Positions 1-11,500 of a stretch of DNA of 64,000 nucleotides are shown one piece after another (within the stretch, counting starts at the first letter, position 1; every line of letters begins with the position of its first letter). The translations under genes and the position numbers were made by a program. A model generated the notes under the pieces. That model was not told where the DNA came from, ran no database searches, and saw only the letters and a list, made by a program, of their open reading frames with translations. Source of the stretch: Asterochloris sp. CNOR1 (lineage: Eukaryota > Chlorophyta > Trebouxiophyceae > Trebouxiales > Trebouxiaceae); NCBI GenBank assembly GCA_963969365.1, contig OZ017760.1:2108001-2172000 (forward strand), written 5' to 3'.

Positions 1-1932
1 GGGTGCACGTCAAGGAGACCACCGAGATTGGTGAGTCTCTGGGCCTTCTCAACAAGCAGTCCCATGGACTGTGCCCCCTGGGCTCCTTCTGACTGTGCAA
101 TCCGAGCAGGCCAGCCCGTTGCCTGGCCTGCCATGGTCAGCACTGGCAAAAGCATTGGCGAGCATGCTCACGTGCAACATGGAACTGCTTGGGGGGGTTA
201 GGATGGCAGCAAGCCCAGAGTGAGCTCTTTCTCACATGGCATCAAGCTAGTAGGCTAGCCCTTTCCCCTTGTAAGCGCCCCACATCCAGCCGAGCTGTTG
301 TGTTTCACCGAGCCTGGCTTCAAGCAGCCCTGATCATTGCAATTCTATCAGCCATGACAATTGGAAGCCAGGACTAGGCGTTCTCCCTGGGCACCTGGTG
401 GTACCGGCTACAGCTGGCTGTCCCCCTGGCAATCTGCCTGAGCCGTTGAGGCTGCTCTCAGCTCCCTGACTGCCCCTCCTCCATTTTCTCCAGGCGAGGG
501 CAAGATGTTCTCCCCAGGAAACTTGAGGGCAACCTTTGACAACCCTGAGTATGAGAAGCTGATCAGCTACTGGATCGGGGAGAAGTACACCCTGCGCTAC
601 ACTGGCGGCATGGTGCCCGATGTGTTCCAGGTAAGCTAACATCGCACATCAAGCAAGTATGGAACACAACCCTGTCAGGGCTTGAGGTGTGCTGGTGGAA
701 AGCACCCAGCCTGCAAAAGTCTGTGGCAGCAGATTACTGGACAGTCAGAGAAGCCTCTGCTGTGAGCTGGTTGCAGGGTTGGCATCTGGTGGCAGCAGCA
801 CCAGAGCCATCATGGCTTTATGCTGCGTAGTCAAGAGGTGAACCCTATACACAGGTGGCTGCCATGTGTCTGTCAGGTTGGCAGTGACTGTGGTGTTTGG
901 TGGAGCTGGCTTTGAGCTACATCTCCACAGGACTGGGGGCGCAGCGCAAGGGTTTCTGGAGGTAGTCTGTATGGCAGGGAGCTGGTAGCTTGCTGTTCCA
1001 CAGGCTCTGCCAGAGGAAAGCTGGAATGCCTTCGCTTGGGCAGCTGAGGGTAGTCCTGCCTGCAAGAGCTCCTATTGCAGCAGATGCCGCAAGATGACAC
1101 TTGGTGCTGTTCACCGGTGAGCAACCAGCTGTTTCAAGCCTCCCCGGCAGCTAGTTGTCAGGGAGAAGAATGTATTCAGCGCTGCATCCCAGCTGCATGC
1201 CATGGCTTAAGGCAGCTCATCTCTGCTGCTGTGACTGCAGATCATTGTCAAGGAGAAGGGCGTGTTCAGCAACGTGACCTCCCCATCCACCAAGGCCAAG
1301 CTCCGCATCCTCTTCGAGGTTGCTCCTCTTGGCCTCCTGGTAGAGAAGGCCGGCGGGGCCTCCAGCTGCGACGGGCAGCAGAAGTCTACCCTGGACGTCC
1401 TCATCACCAAGCACGACCAGGTGAGCAAACGCGCTGGCATGCGTCTTTTAACCTGGCGAGCAGCAACTCCTGGGCATGCCACCAGCTGCAATGGGCAGCT
1501 GAAGTCCACCCTAGATGTCCTCATTGCCAAGCACATCCAGAGTAATACTGCAGTAGATGTGCACGCTGCGTGCCTCTGGCAGCTCTGCTTCTTGCCAGCA
1601 GAGCACCAAGTGGCTTGAGCTGCTTTGTATTCTCCCAGCAGCCACTGTTGTTGAGAGTCTCCAGTCTGTTGTGGTAAAGCTGCATCTGCGTGGCCAGGCC
1701 TCCCCTGCTGTGCTGTGCAGGCCGCTGCATTTGCACAGCATCTGGGCGCAGGTGTGCTGGTGCAGATTCAATTGCCACTGCAACAATCTTTATGCATTTG
1801 TCCTGAACAAATTGCCCTTCCTGCCTGCAGAGAACACAGGTGTGCTATGGCAGCGTAGGTGAGGTCAAGCGCTTTGAGGAATTCATGTACGGCAAGTCTG
1901 AGCGCTTCTCCGACTCCAAGGTGGCAGCATAA
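1..1932 (+). CDS. SBP: Sedoheptulose-1,7-bisphosphatase, 3' part (5' end outside window)
   Basis: Removes the C1 phosphate of sedoheptulose-1,7-bisphosphate in the regeneration phase of the Calvin cycle, in the chloroplast stroma. Exons are 1-30, 494-630, 1241-1420 and 1831-1932; all junctions keep phase and have GT-AG ends, giving the last 148 residues. The family C-terminus is clear: [13 protein letters not shown], then [14 protein letters not shown] (substrate-binding tyrosines), then [19 protein letters not shown], then RTQVCYGS and a GEVKRFEE tail. The [16 protein letters not shown] form and the RFEE tail separate SBPase from fructose-1,6-bisphosphatase. The N-terminal redox cysteines lie outside the window. 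Insertion of CDGQQK in the AGGASS loop is slightly longer than in land plants. A decayed copy of exon 3 sits in the last intron. Confidence 0.93.
1480..1540 (+). repeat. Exon ghost: decayed copy of SBPase exon 3 end
   Basis: About 61 bases inside the last SBPase intron match positions 1360-1420 (end of exon 3) with roughly 11 differences. The reading frame is intact ([11 protein letters not shown] against [11 protein letters not shown]), but no GT donor follows the copy and no clear acceptor precedes it, so it should not be spliced in. Several differences are CG to CA or TG changes. Confidence 0.85.
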
Positions 1933-2079
1933 GAGTCCCCTTGAGAGGCCACAGTCTCAAGCGCCTGAGTACGAGAGGTTTTCCTGCACCCCATCCTTAT
2001 CTGAGGAGTGATGATTATTCTGAAGACACCCAACCTCTCACATTCATCCACTGCTATTCATTTCTTGAGAAGACACAGT

Positions 2080-2084
2080 TGTAA
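2080..2084 (+). promoter_or_regulatory. Candidate TGTAA poly(A) signal of SBPase
   Basis: TGTAA is the usual polyadenylation signal of green algae; this one lies about 150 bases after the SBPase stop codon and before the convergent gene ends at 2192. Position fits, but the motif is short and unproven here. Confidence 0.4.
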
Positions 2085-2191
2085 GGGCATTTATTCAGGG
2101 TCTGAAGTACAGCTAGGGGTCAATGAACATGCGTCACGTGCCATGTGCAAATAACAAGCTTGCGGGAGGTCATGCCTCCTACATTATGTGC

Positions 2192-2730
2192 CTAAGCATC
2201 ATTTTCATCATCCGTCATTTTGGGGCGGTGCAGATCCTGCACATTGTCTCCCTCGGGCAGCTTGCCAGGATTGACTTGCTTTGCCAGGGCATTGTCTGTC
2301 ACAAGCGAGCCTCCAGATTCCACTGACTGGCTGCTGTTGGTGGAGTCCATTACTGTCACCTTGAGGGGCTTGCCGACTACCTTCTCCACCGTGACCTGCC
2401 CAGCAGTATCTGTCACATTGTTAGGAGGCGCCACCCCCTCAGAACCAGTGCGCTGCGCCGCTGTGGCGGCATCATGTACTCGAACGACCTCACTACTGCA
2501 GTGGCCGTCCCAGCACTCCTCCACGGTCACGGTGTGCCCCTGCTTTGTGCCCGTGTCAACGCGGGCGCCGCGCCGCAGCTCCTGGCGGTTGCTGTTGCGA
2601 TGGGTGGAGGCTATTGCCATACCGCCCAGCAGGAGCATGCAGGCTGCCAGAGCAAGGATGGTTCTGCGGCGGGACCGGGCCGGCAGCTTGCCGGCATGCT
2701 TATCGCTGCCCAGCGCAGCGTCTACTCCTC
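2192..2730 (-). CDS. Small single-pass membrane protein, terminal exon
   Basis: Not recognised. The terminal exon begins after a tgtgcag acceptor at 2731 in phase 1 and ends at a TGA at 2192, giving about 179 residues. Near its start a basic stretch (PARSRRR) precedes one hydrophobic helix (TILALAACMLLLGGMAIAS). The rest is hydrophilic, with two cysteines in EECWDGHC and a DDEND end, as expected for a type II or tail-exposed membrane protein. Upstream exons were not found; the sequence from 2731 to about 3400 contains several decayed copies of this exon's acceptor edge. It is convergent with SBPase, 259 bases away. A start at 2791 inside the same frame is possible but would read through the splice acceptor. 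Confidence 0.5.
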
Positions 2731-2802
2731 CTGCACAGTAGGCAGGCAGCAGTTGAGTTATCAGGGTGAATGATAGCAGTGTGAGGCACAAAGTTTGTTG
2801 GC

Positions 2803-3372
2803 GTGCTGATTGCTGCCCAGTGCAGCGTCCACTTTGCAGCCTTCGAGTCTCCTTTATAGAATGGGCTCTGTCAGGACATTTGATCTTGAACAGTTTGGCG
2901 AAGCCATGTCAGGCACTGTCTGGCCCTCCTGCACAGGTTGTTGATCAGGAGGTGGCAATGTGTGGATGGCACCTGCAATAGTGCTGTGCAGCGTACAAGC
3001 TCTTGTCTTGCATGAGCGGATTTCAGTTGGGTGGTAGCAACGTCGGGCACATATTTGTTACCATGCTCATGGCTGGCGGGTGCAGCGTCCATTCCACCTG
3101 CATACAGGAGGCTGGTCAGGAGGTGGCGGTATGTGAAGATTGTTGCTACCCTGTGCAGTGTCTACCCCTCCTGCAAACCAGCCAGGCAGCATCTGTGTGC
3201 TGATAGCAGGTGCACTGGGCGTCTTGCTTGCATGGCTTGAGCGATACGATGTCGCCCCATCCTGCACGTGAGCTAGGCCAAATTTCAGTGGCAACCAGAA
3301 AAACATGACTTGCTGGCGTGCTGTATGGTAACCTGTGCAGGGACCACCCTCCTGCAGTCAGGCTAGGCAGCC
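2803..3372 (-). repeat. Exon ghosts: repeated copies of the acceptor edge of the 2192-2730 exon
   Basis: The exon edge at 2697-2753 recurs in decayed form at 2803-2840, 3079-3115, 3139-3190 and 3310-3372. Each copy keeps the core of the acceptor and exon start (plus-strand pattern tgcagcgtcyac...cctgca...ggcaggcagc). All are in the same orientation as the exon, with spacing from about 60 to 270 bases. This accounts for most of the otherwise empty 1.1 kb between this gene and the start of the next at 3871. Confidence 0.75.
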
Positions 3373-3870
3373 ATCTCAGAGAGGTTTATGGCGCACCTTG
3401 CGGACAAGCATCCTTTACTTTTACAGAGTCCTGCACAGGCCAGACTGCATGGCATGTATAGTGATTAGGTAGGCTGAAGTGCAGGCGTGCTATGCTCAGC
3501 AAAACTGTGCCGAGCAAGACTTGGACTCAGTGCGTATGCACACATCAAGGGCACTGCAGGCCTGATGGCCCTCGATCATGCTGTCTCATCTCAACATGCA
3601 GGGAATGCCTGACAGCCCTGCATGTTCAGAAGGCAACAGCCTGTGGCCACCAATCAATGCTTCTGTGCTCACCTGCAAGCGCTGTTGGCAGTAAAGGACT
3701 GGCTCGCCCCTTAGGTGTGGTGCTCTGTCTCTGCTGCATTGAAGCCCATCAGGTTGTTCACAACCACGATCCAGCCTGTTGATGCTCCTGTCTGCGGAGG
3801 CAAACTGTCTGTCTGCGGAGACAAATCTAGGTCAACATTCCTCTCCTTCTCTCTCACAACTACTTCCAAC

Positions 3871-6800
3871 ATGCAATCGTGGCAGGCTTTGATGGTGATT
3901 GTGGCATGCATCAATGTGTCCTTTGCGGGGCAGCCTCCCAAGGTTCATGTTGCCCACCTTTGAGCAAAAGGGGCACCATGGAAGACAAGTGTGTGACAGT
4001 GAGGACTGGCGCAAGACCAGTCTAAAGCTGATCAAGGAGGTCCAATTTGCTGGCCTATTTGAGGATCTGCAGGGTGATGATGCTGCTTGCTATACTGATC
4101 ACAAGTTCCCGCTGTCTTTGCAATGTGTATCACACTTGCGCGGTGCCTGCCAGGGGAGACCAAGTTTGAGGCCTCAGGCATGGCCTTTGTCAACAACACC
4201 TACCATATTGTTTTTGACAGGTGGGACTAGGCCTGCAATCCAGCAGGCATAGTCACAGCATGCTCATGCAGGCTGCACTCGTGCATCAGGCAGGCCTACT
4301 GCTGTTCCTGATTTCTTGAGGACCGATAGTATGTGCATCCTGCAAAGCAGGTGGCAGCACAGCTCATGATCTCACAGAACAGCCATGACAGCACCGCCTA
4401 CATTTTCTACAGACGGCCCCATCACAGCCGGCACAGCAAACACAGAGCCTTGTACAGACTGCCTTCAACTGACCTGCAGCCGCCGCAGGCGCTATTCATG
4501 ACCAGTCAAGCTTTGATGCACACAATCCCTCAACCTGACATAGGCTCCCTTGCAGCCACCGCATCCTGAAAAGAGTGGAGATGCAACGAATGCTGCTGTT
4601 GATGCAAAGCAATGCATTACTGCAAAAATGCTGCACCTCACAGTAGCTGCTCTAGTACCGTCAGCCACAGCAGGCTGAACAGAACAAAGCTGCTGTCTCT
4701 AAGTGGTAGGCCATCACTGCACAAGCTTGCACCTTGCAGAAACCTCCCTACTGCCCTGCAGCCATCACAGCCTTGGCAGGATTGGGGCAAAGCTGGAGCT
4801 GCTGTCCCCCAGCAACACCTTCATCGGCGCAAAGGGCGGCGACAGCCAGTTTGAGGGGATCGCATACAAGCCCAAGACTGGGACCTTCCTGGTGGTCAAG
4901 GAGTCGCATGAGCATGGAGGTGGGTGTTGTGGCTCTGCAGGCTCCTGCTTGCACACATGGTGGCCACAGCCAATGTGAGAGCTGATGCAAAGTTTGCTTG
5001 AGCAAGAAAGTGAGTGAAGCTGGCTGTTGCATGTGGCTCTGCAGAGCCTGTGGGCAGTCAGTGTCACGGACAATCAGCTTGAGGACAGGACAGGCAAGTC
5101 GAACAGGTTGTCCGTTCCTGGTGGTCAAGGCCTAGCATGAGCATGCAGGCAGGTTCCCAAAGACGCACTCCTTGATCTGTTGGCGCCTAAACTATAGGCC
5201 TCAAGCCCCCAGTGAGATCTGCAGTTTGCCTCAACTAGCACAATTTGCCTTCATGAGCTGCGCATGGTATGGTTGACTGAATCACAGGCAGATGCTTGGA
5301 GACGCCCTGTTTGAGTGCTATTAGCTACACGTTGGGCTGCAGCCCCATCATCTGCCTTAGGCAGTGAGCAAGATGTGAGTGCCTGCGTCGCTGGCCCTGC
5401 TGCTGTCTGTAGCTGCAGTCCAGAATCTTGGCCTGACCCTCCCCCGTGAGGGTGACGGGCTGCACACCAGGTGGTGCATACATGGTCATGCAGGCCAATG
5501 GCACTCTGAAGGTCATGCTGGCAAGGTCCAGCACAGTGACCAAGCAGTGTGGCGCTGGCCTGCAATTTTGCAATGGTCCTCCTGAGGCAGACCAGGTCTC
5601 AGCCTTTGATGCCTCCCTTGCAGCTGCTGGCTTGGGCAGGTGTGCTGCCCTGCCAGCTCGGTGCCCTTTTAAGAGATGCTGGTAGCAGCAGCTGGGCCAC
5701 CACCAGCGCAGTCAACCTGACTGCTCCCTCAGAGTGGACGCAGCTGGGCCTCCTGAGGACCTGCAACTTGGTTGGCCTTACTCAAAGCTGCTATTGATGG
5801 CAGCTGGGCCACCTAAAGCACCTGCGATCTGGCTGCTTGCTCACATGTGCTGTTGGTGCAGCTGGGTCACATTAACTTGGCTGTCTTTGCTTGAGCAGCT
5901 GCTGGCGGCAGCTGGGCTGGTCTGGCCTGAGGCCTGCTGTTCCACCGGGAGCTGCTGCCAGCCATTTTTGCCCCTGCCAGGGACGCCTTCACCTCTCTGC
6001 AAGCACAGTGAACACTCTGTGAGCAGACTCGACAGAGAGGATGCCCCTCACAGAGAGTGTGCCTGCCAAAGGATGTGCGCCCCTCAGCAAGCACCACCTT
6101 AGCATGTTGCAGCACCACAGCGCCCAACTTTTCAGCAGGCTCAACCCAGCCCCACCCTAGAGGAGCTGCGCCTGCTAACAGAGGATGGCGCCCGCCACGT
6201 GCACCCCTGAGCAGGCAATCTGAGCATGTGGCAGTCACCCTGCGCCCGTGATTGGACCCCACTTCCTTGCAGGCGAGATCAGGCCCCTCAATGGGGATCG
6301 GCACCTGCTGCCCAGTCTCATGCCAGCATGCTCCCTTGCGTGCAGGGGACTGTGTTGACTAGTCAGACTGCACACTTGGAGGCTGCTGCCAGTCGCAAGC
6401 CTCCTCTTGGTTGCTTGCAGCAGCCAGAGCTCTCAAGGATCTGATAACTCAGTCCTGCACCCCCGTCGAGCGGGTTCCACTGAACGCTCCTTCATGCCTT
6501 GCCTACAGGCGCCATCAAGCCCCTCATTGAGGAGTTGCGCTTGCTGCCAGAGGACGGCAGCTATGAGGTTGTGCAGCAGTGTGTCATGGACTTTGACCTG
6601 TCTCACGAGAACAAGGGCATCGAGGGCATGCAGTACGTGGACGCCGGCGACAGCGGTGAGCCGGGTTTTGCCCTGTAATTTGAGCTCAAGTGACATCTGC
6701 TGCACTGACACTGGATATGGGGTTTTCTGATGTGCACATTGCTGGTCCAGCACTTGACTTTGTCCAAGCAGCCAGGCGTTGAGAGATGACCAGGCTGTGG

Positions 6801-8129
6801 ACGCAGGGTATCAGGGTGACACATCTTGGGTGGAAAGAAAGAGCTGTGCGTCGCTAGTTTTGCATGCCGACCAGATGCGGGCCTCAACTTCAGCCGTTGG
6901 TGGCCTGCCTCCAGGACAGTTTCTGCTGGCGCTGTGCGAGGGCAACCATTGCTCAGGCGGACGCCGGGGGCGGGACCGGGGAAATGGACGCATTCTGTTG
7001 GCTCAGCTGCACAGCAATGCCAGCAGCACAGGCAAGAGTGATGAAGGGGGGCACCACAACGACACAGACTGCAGGTGGGCCAACTCTGCAGCGGTTTGGT
7101 TGGCAAAAGCTGTCTTGCAGGGTTGACGTTATACGTTGGGCTCACTTTAAGGTTGTGTAAGTCTGGCCCCCTCAGTGCACCCTTCCAATCGTCCCAAAAT
7201 GCCCTTTCTGTGCAGGTGGGCCATCCAGAAGCAGCTGCACATCCCCGCCAGTGCAGACTTTCTAGACTACAGTGGCATGTCTTACAGAGGAAACACGCTT
7301 GGCATCATCTCTCAGGTGGGAGTTTTGTGCTTGCTGAGCCAGTCTCCATTGGTCTTCAGACCTGCTCTGAGCATGTGGCTGCAGCGATATGCCTTGCAGA
7401 GAAACCTCATCCACTTGCACCTCTCAGGTACATCTTCTGACTTGCCAAACTTCTTGCCGCACCCACGCTGCAACACCGTATCGGCTTCAAAAGCAGGGCT
7501 CAGACCTGTCCTATACTGCTGTGCTGACGCTGTCAGGGCCGGTCAGTGTCCGCAGGCGCAGCCTCTCTCTCTCCTGACGGCTGGGATTTGCCCTGCCTCG
7601 CGGGCTGGCCGCAGCCACCCCTGAGCTCATCACTCATGCCCTGACGGGTCAGTGTCTGCACCCGCCTGCAGGAGGACTCTGCGCTGTGGGTGGGGACCTT
7701 CAATTCCACAACTCTCGAGTTCGAGGGGCAGGGCCATGTGTACCACTTCCCAAGGTCAGGCTGCAGAACAATCCTTTGCGCCTGCCACAGAATCTGCCTA
7801 GAGCAGAGTCAGGATGCTGCCTTGTGGCCGCCTCTGAGCTGCAGTGTCTTGGATGCAGGGACAACATGTGCAACCAGGTGTATTGCAATGTGGAGGTGAG
7901 AGACTGCTGGCTGCCAAAGCTTGTCCCGCTTACTATTCTGAGAGAGAGCTGTGAGAATGCGTGGCTGTTCTAGCTCCTGATCTCCAATGCGTGCCCTGCT
8001 CAGGGCATGCACTGGGTTGACGGCGACCGGATTGCTGTTGCCTCAGACCGGGCCAAGTCCAATCAAGATTTTGTGTGTACTGTGCATGACCAGTCCCTTG
8101 CGCTGTTTATGCTGCCACCCAGTGCCTGA
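3871..8129 (+). CDS. Secreted beta-propeller-like protein (SdiA-regulated/phytase-like type)
   Basis: Phase-consistent exons are 4154-4220, 4780-4919, 6509-6655, 6915-7074, 7216-7315, 7672-7754, 7859-7895 and 8004-8129 (286 residues). Repeating FEG/EG motifs mark the family: TKFEASGMAF, DSQFEGIAYKP, NKGIEGMQYV, LLALCEGNHC, ADFLDYSGMSYRGN, ALWVGTFN and EGMHWVDGD. This spacing resembles SdiA-regulated or esterase-like phytase beta-propellers known from algae and oomycetes; a function cannot be assigned. The ATG at 3871 opens a good signal peptide (MQSWQALMVIVACINVSFAG), so I start there, but the junctions between 3871 and 4154 are not resolved. The 1.6-kb intron 4920-6508 is filled with exon ghosts and a 58-bp minisatellite. 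Confidence 0.6.
5066..5152 (+). repeat. Exon ghost of the 4780-4919 exon
   Basis: Copies the second half of the exon: TTCCTGGTGGTCAAGG is identical and is followed by a near-match to the exon end (agcatgagcatg). A frameshift and an in-frame stop have accumulated, so it is not coding. Confidence 0.75.
5686..5940 (+). repeat. Degenerate 58-bp minisatellite, about five copies
   Basis: Units begin with GGCAGCTGGGCCACC or close variants, at about 5686, 5740, 5799, 5857 and 5906. Copies differ by point changes and small indels. It lies inside the large intron of the beta-propeller gene. Confidence 0.7.
6159..6315 (+). repeat. Two exon ghosts of the 6509-6655 exon
   Basis: Positions 6159-6190 copy the middle of the exon (encoding EELRLLTEDG against EELRLLPEDG). 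Positions 6262-6315 copy the acceptor and exon start (ttgcaggcgagatcaggccc against ctacaggcgccatcaagccc). Both are same-strand and lie just upstream of the true exon. Confidence 0.8.
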
Positions 8130-8564
8130 ACGATGTTTTGTTGCCTGAGTGGACCTGCAACCAGTCGCTGGCGCACAGCGCCAGTCTCAGTACTGCGCAG
8201 AGGCTGTGCACAAAGACAGGCGCTGGTTGTTTGATTGAGGCATTAAGACGCAGCACTCGTTACTTTAGCTGACACATGTCTCAGAAGTCAGAGCTGGCAC
8301 TGCGCAGCCAAACAAAACCATCAGCATCGACACCAGCCCCAGCTGCCAGCAGGTCCAGCGTGGTGCCTGCCGGATAGCCAGCTGCAATTGCACCTCGTCA
8401 TGCAGGTGCAGGCTCTGTGGCGAGCTCAGGCTCATCTTATCAGCGTGAGCAAAAGCGCCCCCGGGGCATGTGGTCCGTGTTGTTGTTGATGTTGCTCAAA
8501 GCAGAATTACAGAGCATGCGTCACAGGAAGCAGCAGACATGAACTCAGGTCATGGATGGGAGGC
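8130..8564. other. Gap between convergent genes; source copy of a segmental duplication
   Basis: No gene is visible. From about 8243 rightwards this sequence recurs in diverged form at 25830-26530. On the minus strand a TGTAA (plus-strand 8507-8511) lies about 55 bases past the oxidoreductase stop and may be its poly(A) signal; the same site is mutated in the duplicate. Confidence 0.7.
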
Positions 8565-11500
8565 TTAGAAGAAGTCACACAGCAGGATGCGTTCACGCTG
8601 GACATGCTCGATGCCCAGACGGCGGGACAGACTGGACAGCTGCTGCGCCGGCAGCCCCGCCAGGAACACGCTCAGCTCCTGCGGGCGCCGATCTGCGCTG
8701 CAGAAGGCTGCGAGCCCCCTGGGCCCCCCAAACAGCGCTGCCTCCAAGTCGTCCTGCAGGGAGTCCTGCCCCGGGGCAGCGCCATTTCTGGAGAACCCCT
8801 GGCGCACCCGCGCCCCAATGTAGATCGGTGTCACCGTGATCTGCAGCATGCATGAAAGTGTGCGGTGCCATTAGAAACTGGAGAAGTCTCATGACACGTG
8901 TCATGATGATCTGCAGCAACAGATTGCGAGTACTTGTAGTTCCTGCGATGTCGGCAGCAGCGAAACTCTGGCTTGAGGGCTTCCAGGCAACAATGACCTG
9001 CAGCGGCAGAGGAGACAAATCCTGAAGCGGCAGGTCATGCACAGGCTGCAAAAAGTTTTAATTCTACAAGCATTCGCTTTATTTGGTGGTCAGGACGGCA
9101 GGGATATGTATGTTTTAGCAAGATGAGCGCCGCAGCCTGGGGAAACAGCAGGGGGCTTGGTGCAGTAGCCCCTGGTAGCAGACAGGGAGGCTATTGCTCC
9201 GCACAAGGATTAGTTCTGCAGCCTGTCGCAGTGATTGCTGCCGTCCTTGCAGCAGGGCAGAGTAGTACATGTTTGCAGGCATGATAGCGCTACGCCAAAT
9301 TTCTTGGGGTTTCTGGTGGCTCTTCTGAGGCCAAATACAAACACATGCAGCAGGGACTTGCACAGGCTACCTGGCTCTGTTCCTTGCCTGCAAGTTGCAA
9401 TGATTGTGTCCAGGACAGATTGCCCAGCGGCAATGCAAGGTGGCAGTCCCTTGAAGCCCCTCATACAGGCGCCTTCTGGCTCTGAGCAGCATGTGATCAA
9501 TGTGCTCCACATGTCACGTGGACACGCTGCCCCAGGAAAGGCAACTCAGTGCTCCTCCAGCGGCTGCTGCGCCATGATGCAGGATCTGCACCTCATGCAT
9601 CAGGCGTGGAGCTGCAGTCAAAATCACTCACCCCAGCCTCTCGCAGCTCGTCCCACTCTGTCACATAGGCTGCCCCCTCCTGGCTTTCAGCAACATACAC
9701 CAGCGACACACGGTTGGCTGTGGCCTGAGCCTGCACCGGTGTCCACTGCGCCAGCGCTCGCAGAGGAGCAATTCCCTGCAGGTAGGGCGGACCCATGGTC
9801 AGCAAGCCAGGTGACAGCATCGTGCATGGCATGGCTGCTTTGCAGGCAAGAGCAATGCTGAGGCCTGCTGAGTGTTGGCGGCTTGCAGCACCAGGCACAG
9901 AAAGCGTTGTTGGTGGGCGCGGCAACGTGGCTGCAGAGCAGCTAAGGCTCATCAGTCACAACCATACAAGCTGGACTGGAGTCATGCTGGCTGAAGAGAG
10001 CGCCTGCCGCTGGCTGCGTGGACCCCTTGGTCAGAGAGTCACTTGCAAATGGAAATGCGGTTACAGACTGATGCCTGCCTTCCACGCAGGCAGATGACAT
10101 GTGGACGGAAAGGTCAGACAATGTGTTGTTTCAGCTGTAGCACTCAACAGCACAGCTGTAGAAAGGAAAACGCATCTTGTACTGCTCCAGGCAAAGCTCA
10201 ACACACAGCATAGTAACAGATGCCACCCAGATGCAGCTGGATGCGCCAAGAATGCTGGGGGCCCCCATGAGCATTTTCACACTGCCCCACGAATAGGCAG
10301 GCAGCTTGCAGCATTTACAGGCAGCAATGGACCACGCGCAGCAAGCGCAGTTGGATGCCTCAAATGAGACAAGCTTACCTGCGAGCCCCAGGCCACCATG
10401 AGCATGTCACGTTGCTCCTCCAATGCGGACAGCAGCCCCACATAAGAGTTGAACAGCGATGCAAAACTGCAGCAGGGGGCACTGTGAGGCATCTCCATGT
10501 CAAGAGTTCAGGGTTGACGTGTACATGCTGCTGGGGCAAGCCAGCAGAGCCACAGGATCTGGTTGCCAGGTCCTGCTGCACTGCAACTTGAGGAACAACA
10601 GAATGAAGAATGTGGTGGAGTACGAAAGACATGCATCATGGCTTCAAGTGAGGCGGTTGGCTGATGCCAAGAAGTGCATCAGATCCAGCCAGCTGCAAGC
10701 AGAGTGCAACATGCAACTTGTGCCCCCAGACCACAATCAGGGCTGCTGCTTTGCACTTGGCCCACAACTCAGCTGGTGATTTACATATAGAAATTTGCAG
10801 ACAGCACCTGGCTGATGGCCAGGGGTGCTTTCCGTTGCAGCTGTTCCAAATACAATCTGCATGTACACCAAGCAGGTTCACATCCTGCTCTCCCTCTTTC
10901 CAGCACCTGCTGGAGTCACCTGGCCCCAGATGTGCCCGGGTACAGTTCAGACCAGGCACACAATGCTCACCCGCGACCCAGCACCTGGCTGATGGCCAGG
11001 GGTGCCCCTGGCCCCAGCTGGGCCAAGTGCGCCTCGCTCTCCTCCCCATCAGCTGCGACTAGCAGCTCCAGGATGGTGGCATCCAGGTCAGCACTCTGCC
11101 GTCTGCAGAGAGGTTAAAATATGTGGTCGCTCATCAGCTGCTGCCAGCAGTGCCAGCATAATGGCATCCAGGTGGAGTCCTTGGGCATTCCATTGCAAGC
11201 GGCAATCTGGACCCATAGCCACCACTCACCGTGCGTCATAGGGGCTGCTGGAGATGGCAAACAGGCGGGGGGCACGGCAGTCTGGCTCTGTCCCCTTGGG
11301 CTGGCTGCAATACTTAACTGCCACCATCTGCAGATGCATCACCACTTGGCTTTCAGTACTTCAAGGCTGGGCACACAATCAGAAGCAATTGCAATGCAGG
11401 GGGCAGTGCTTCGAGTGCTGCAAAGTACCCCTTGCGGACAGTTGCTGGCATGGTGCGACTAAGGTGTGCATAAGGCAGCTGTTTGAGTGCAGCAAGGCCG

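Noticed and set aside
3711-3941. Minus-strand frame with charged, protein-like composition
   Set aside because: No family match and no splice partner, and it overlaps the plus-strand signal peptide that fits the downstream gene.
5325-5573. Minus-strand 82-codon frame within the beta-propeller intron
   Set aside because: No domain, no good start context, and it lies in repeat-rich intron.
8950-9024. A possible extra oxidoreductase exon (reads VIVAWKPSSQSFAAAD)
   Set aside because: No donor keeps the frame, while joining 9632 directly to 8840 gives an exact-phase, family-like sequence. It is probably a ghost or chance.
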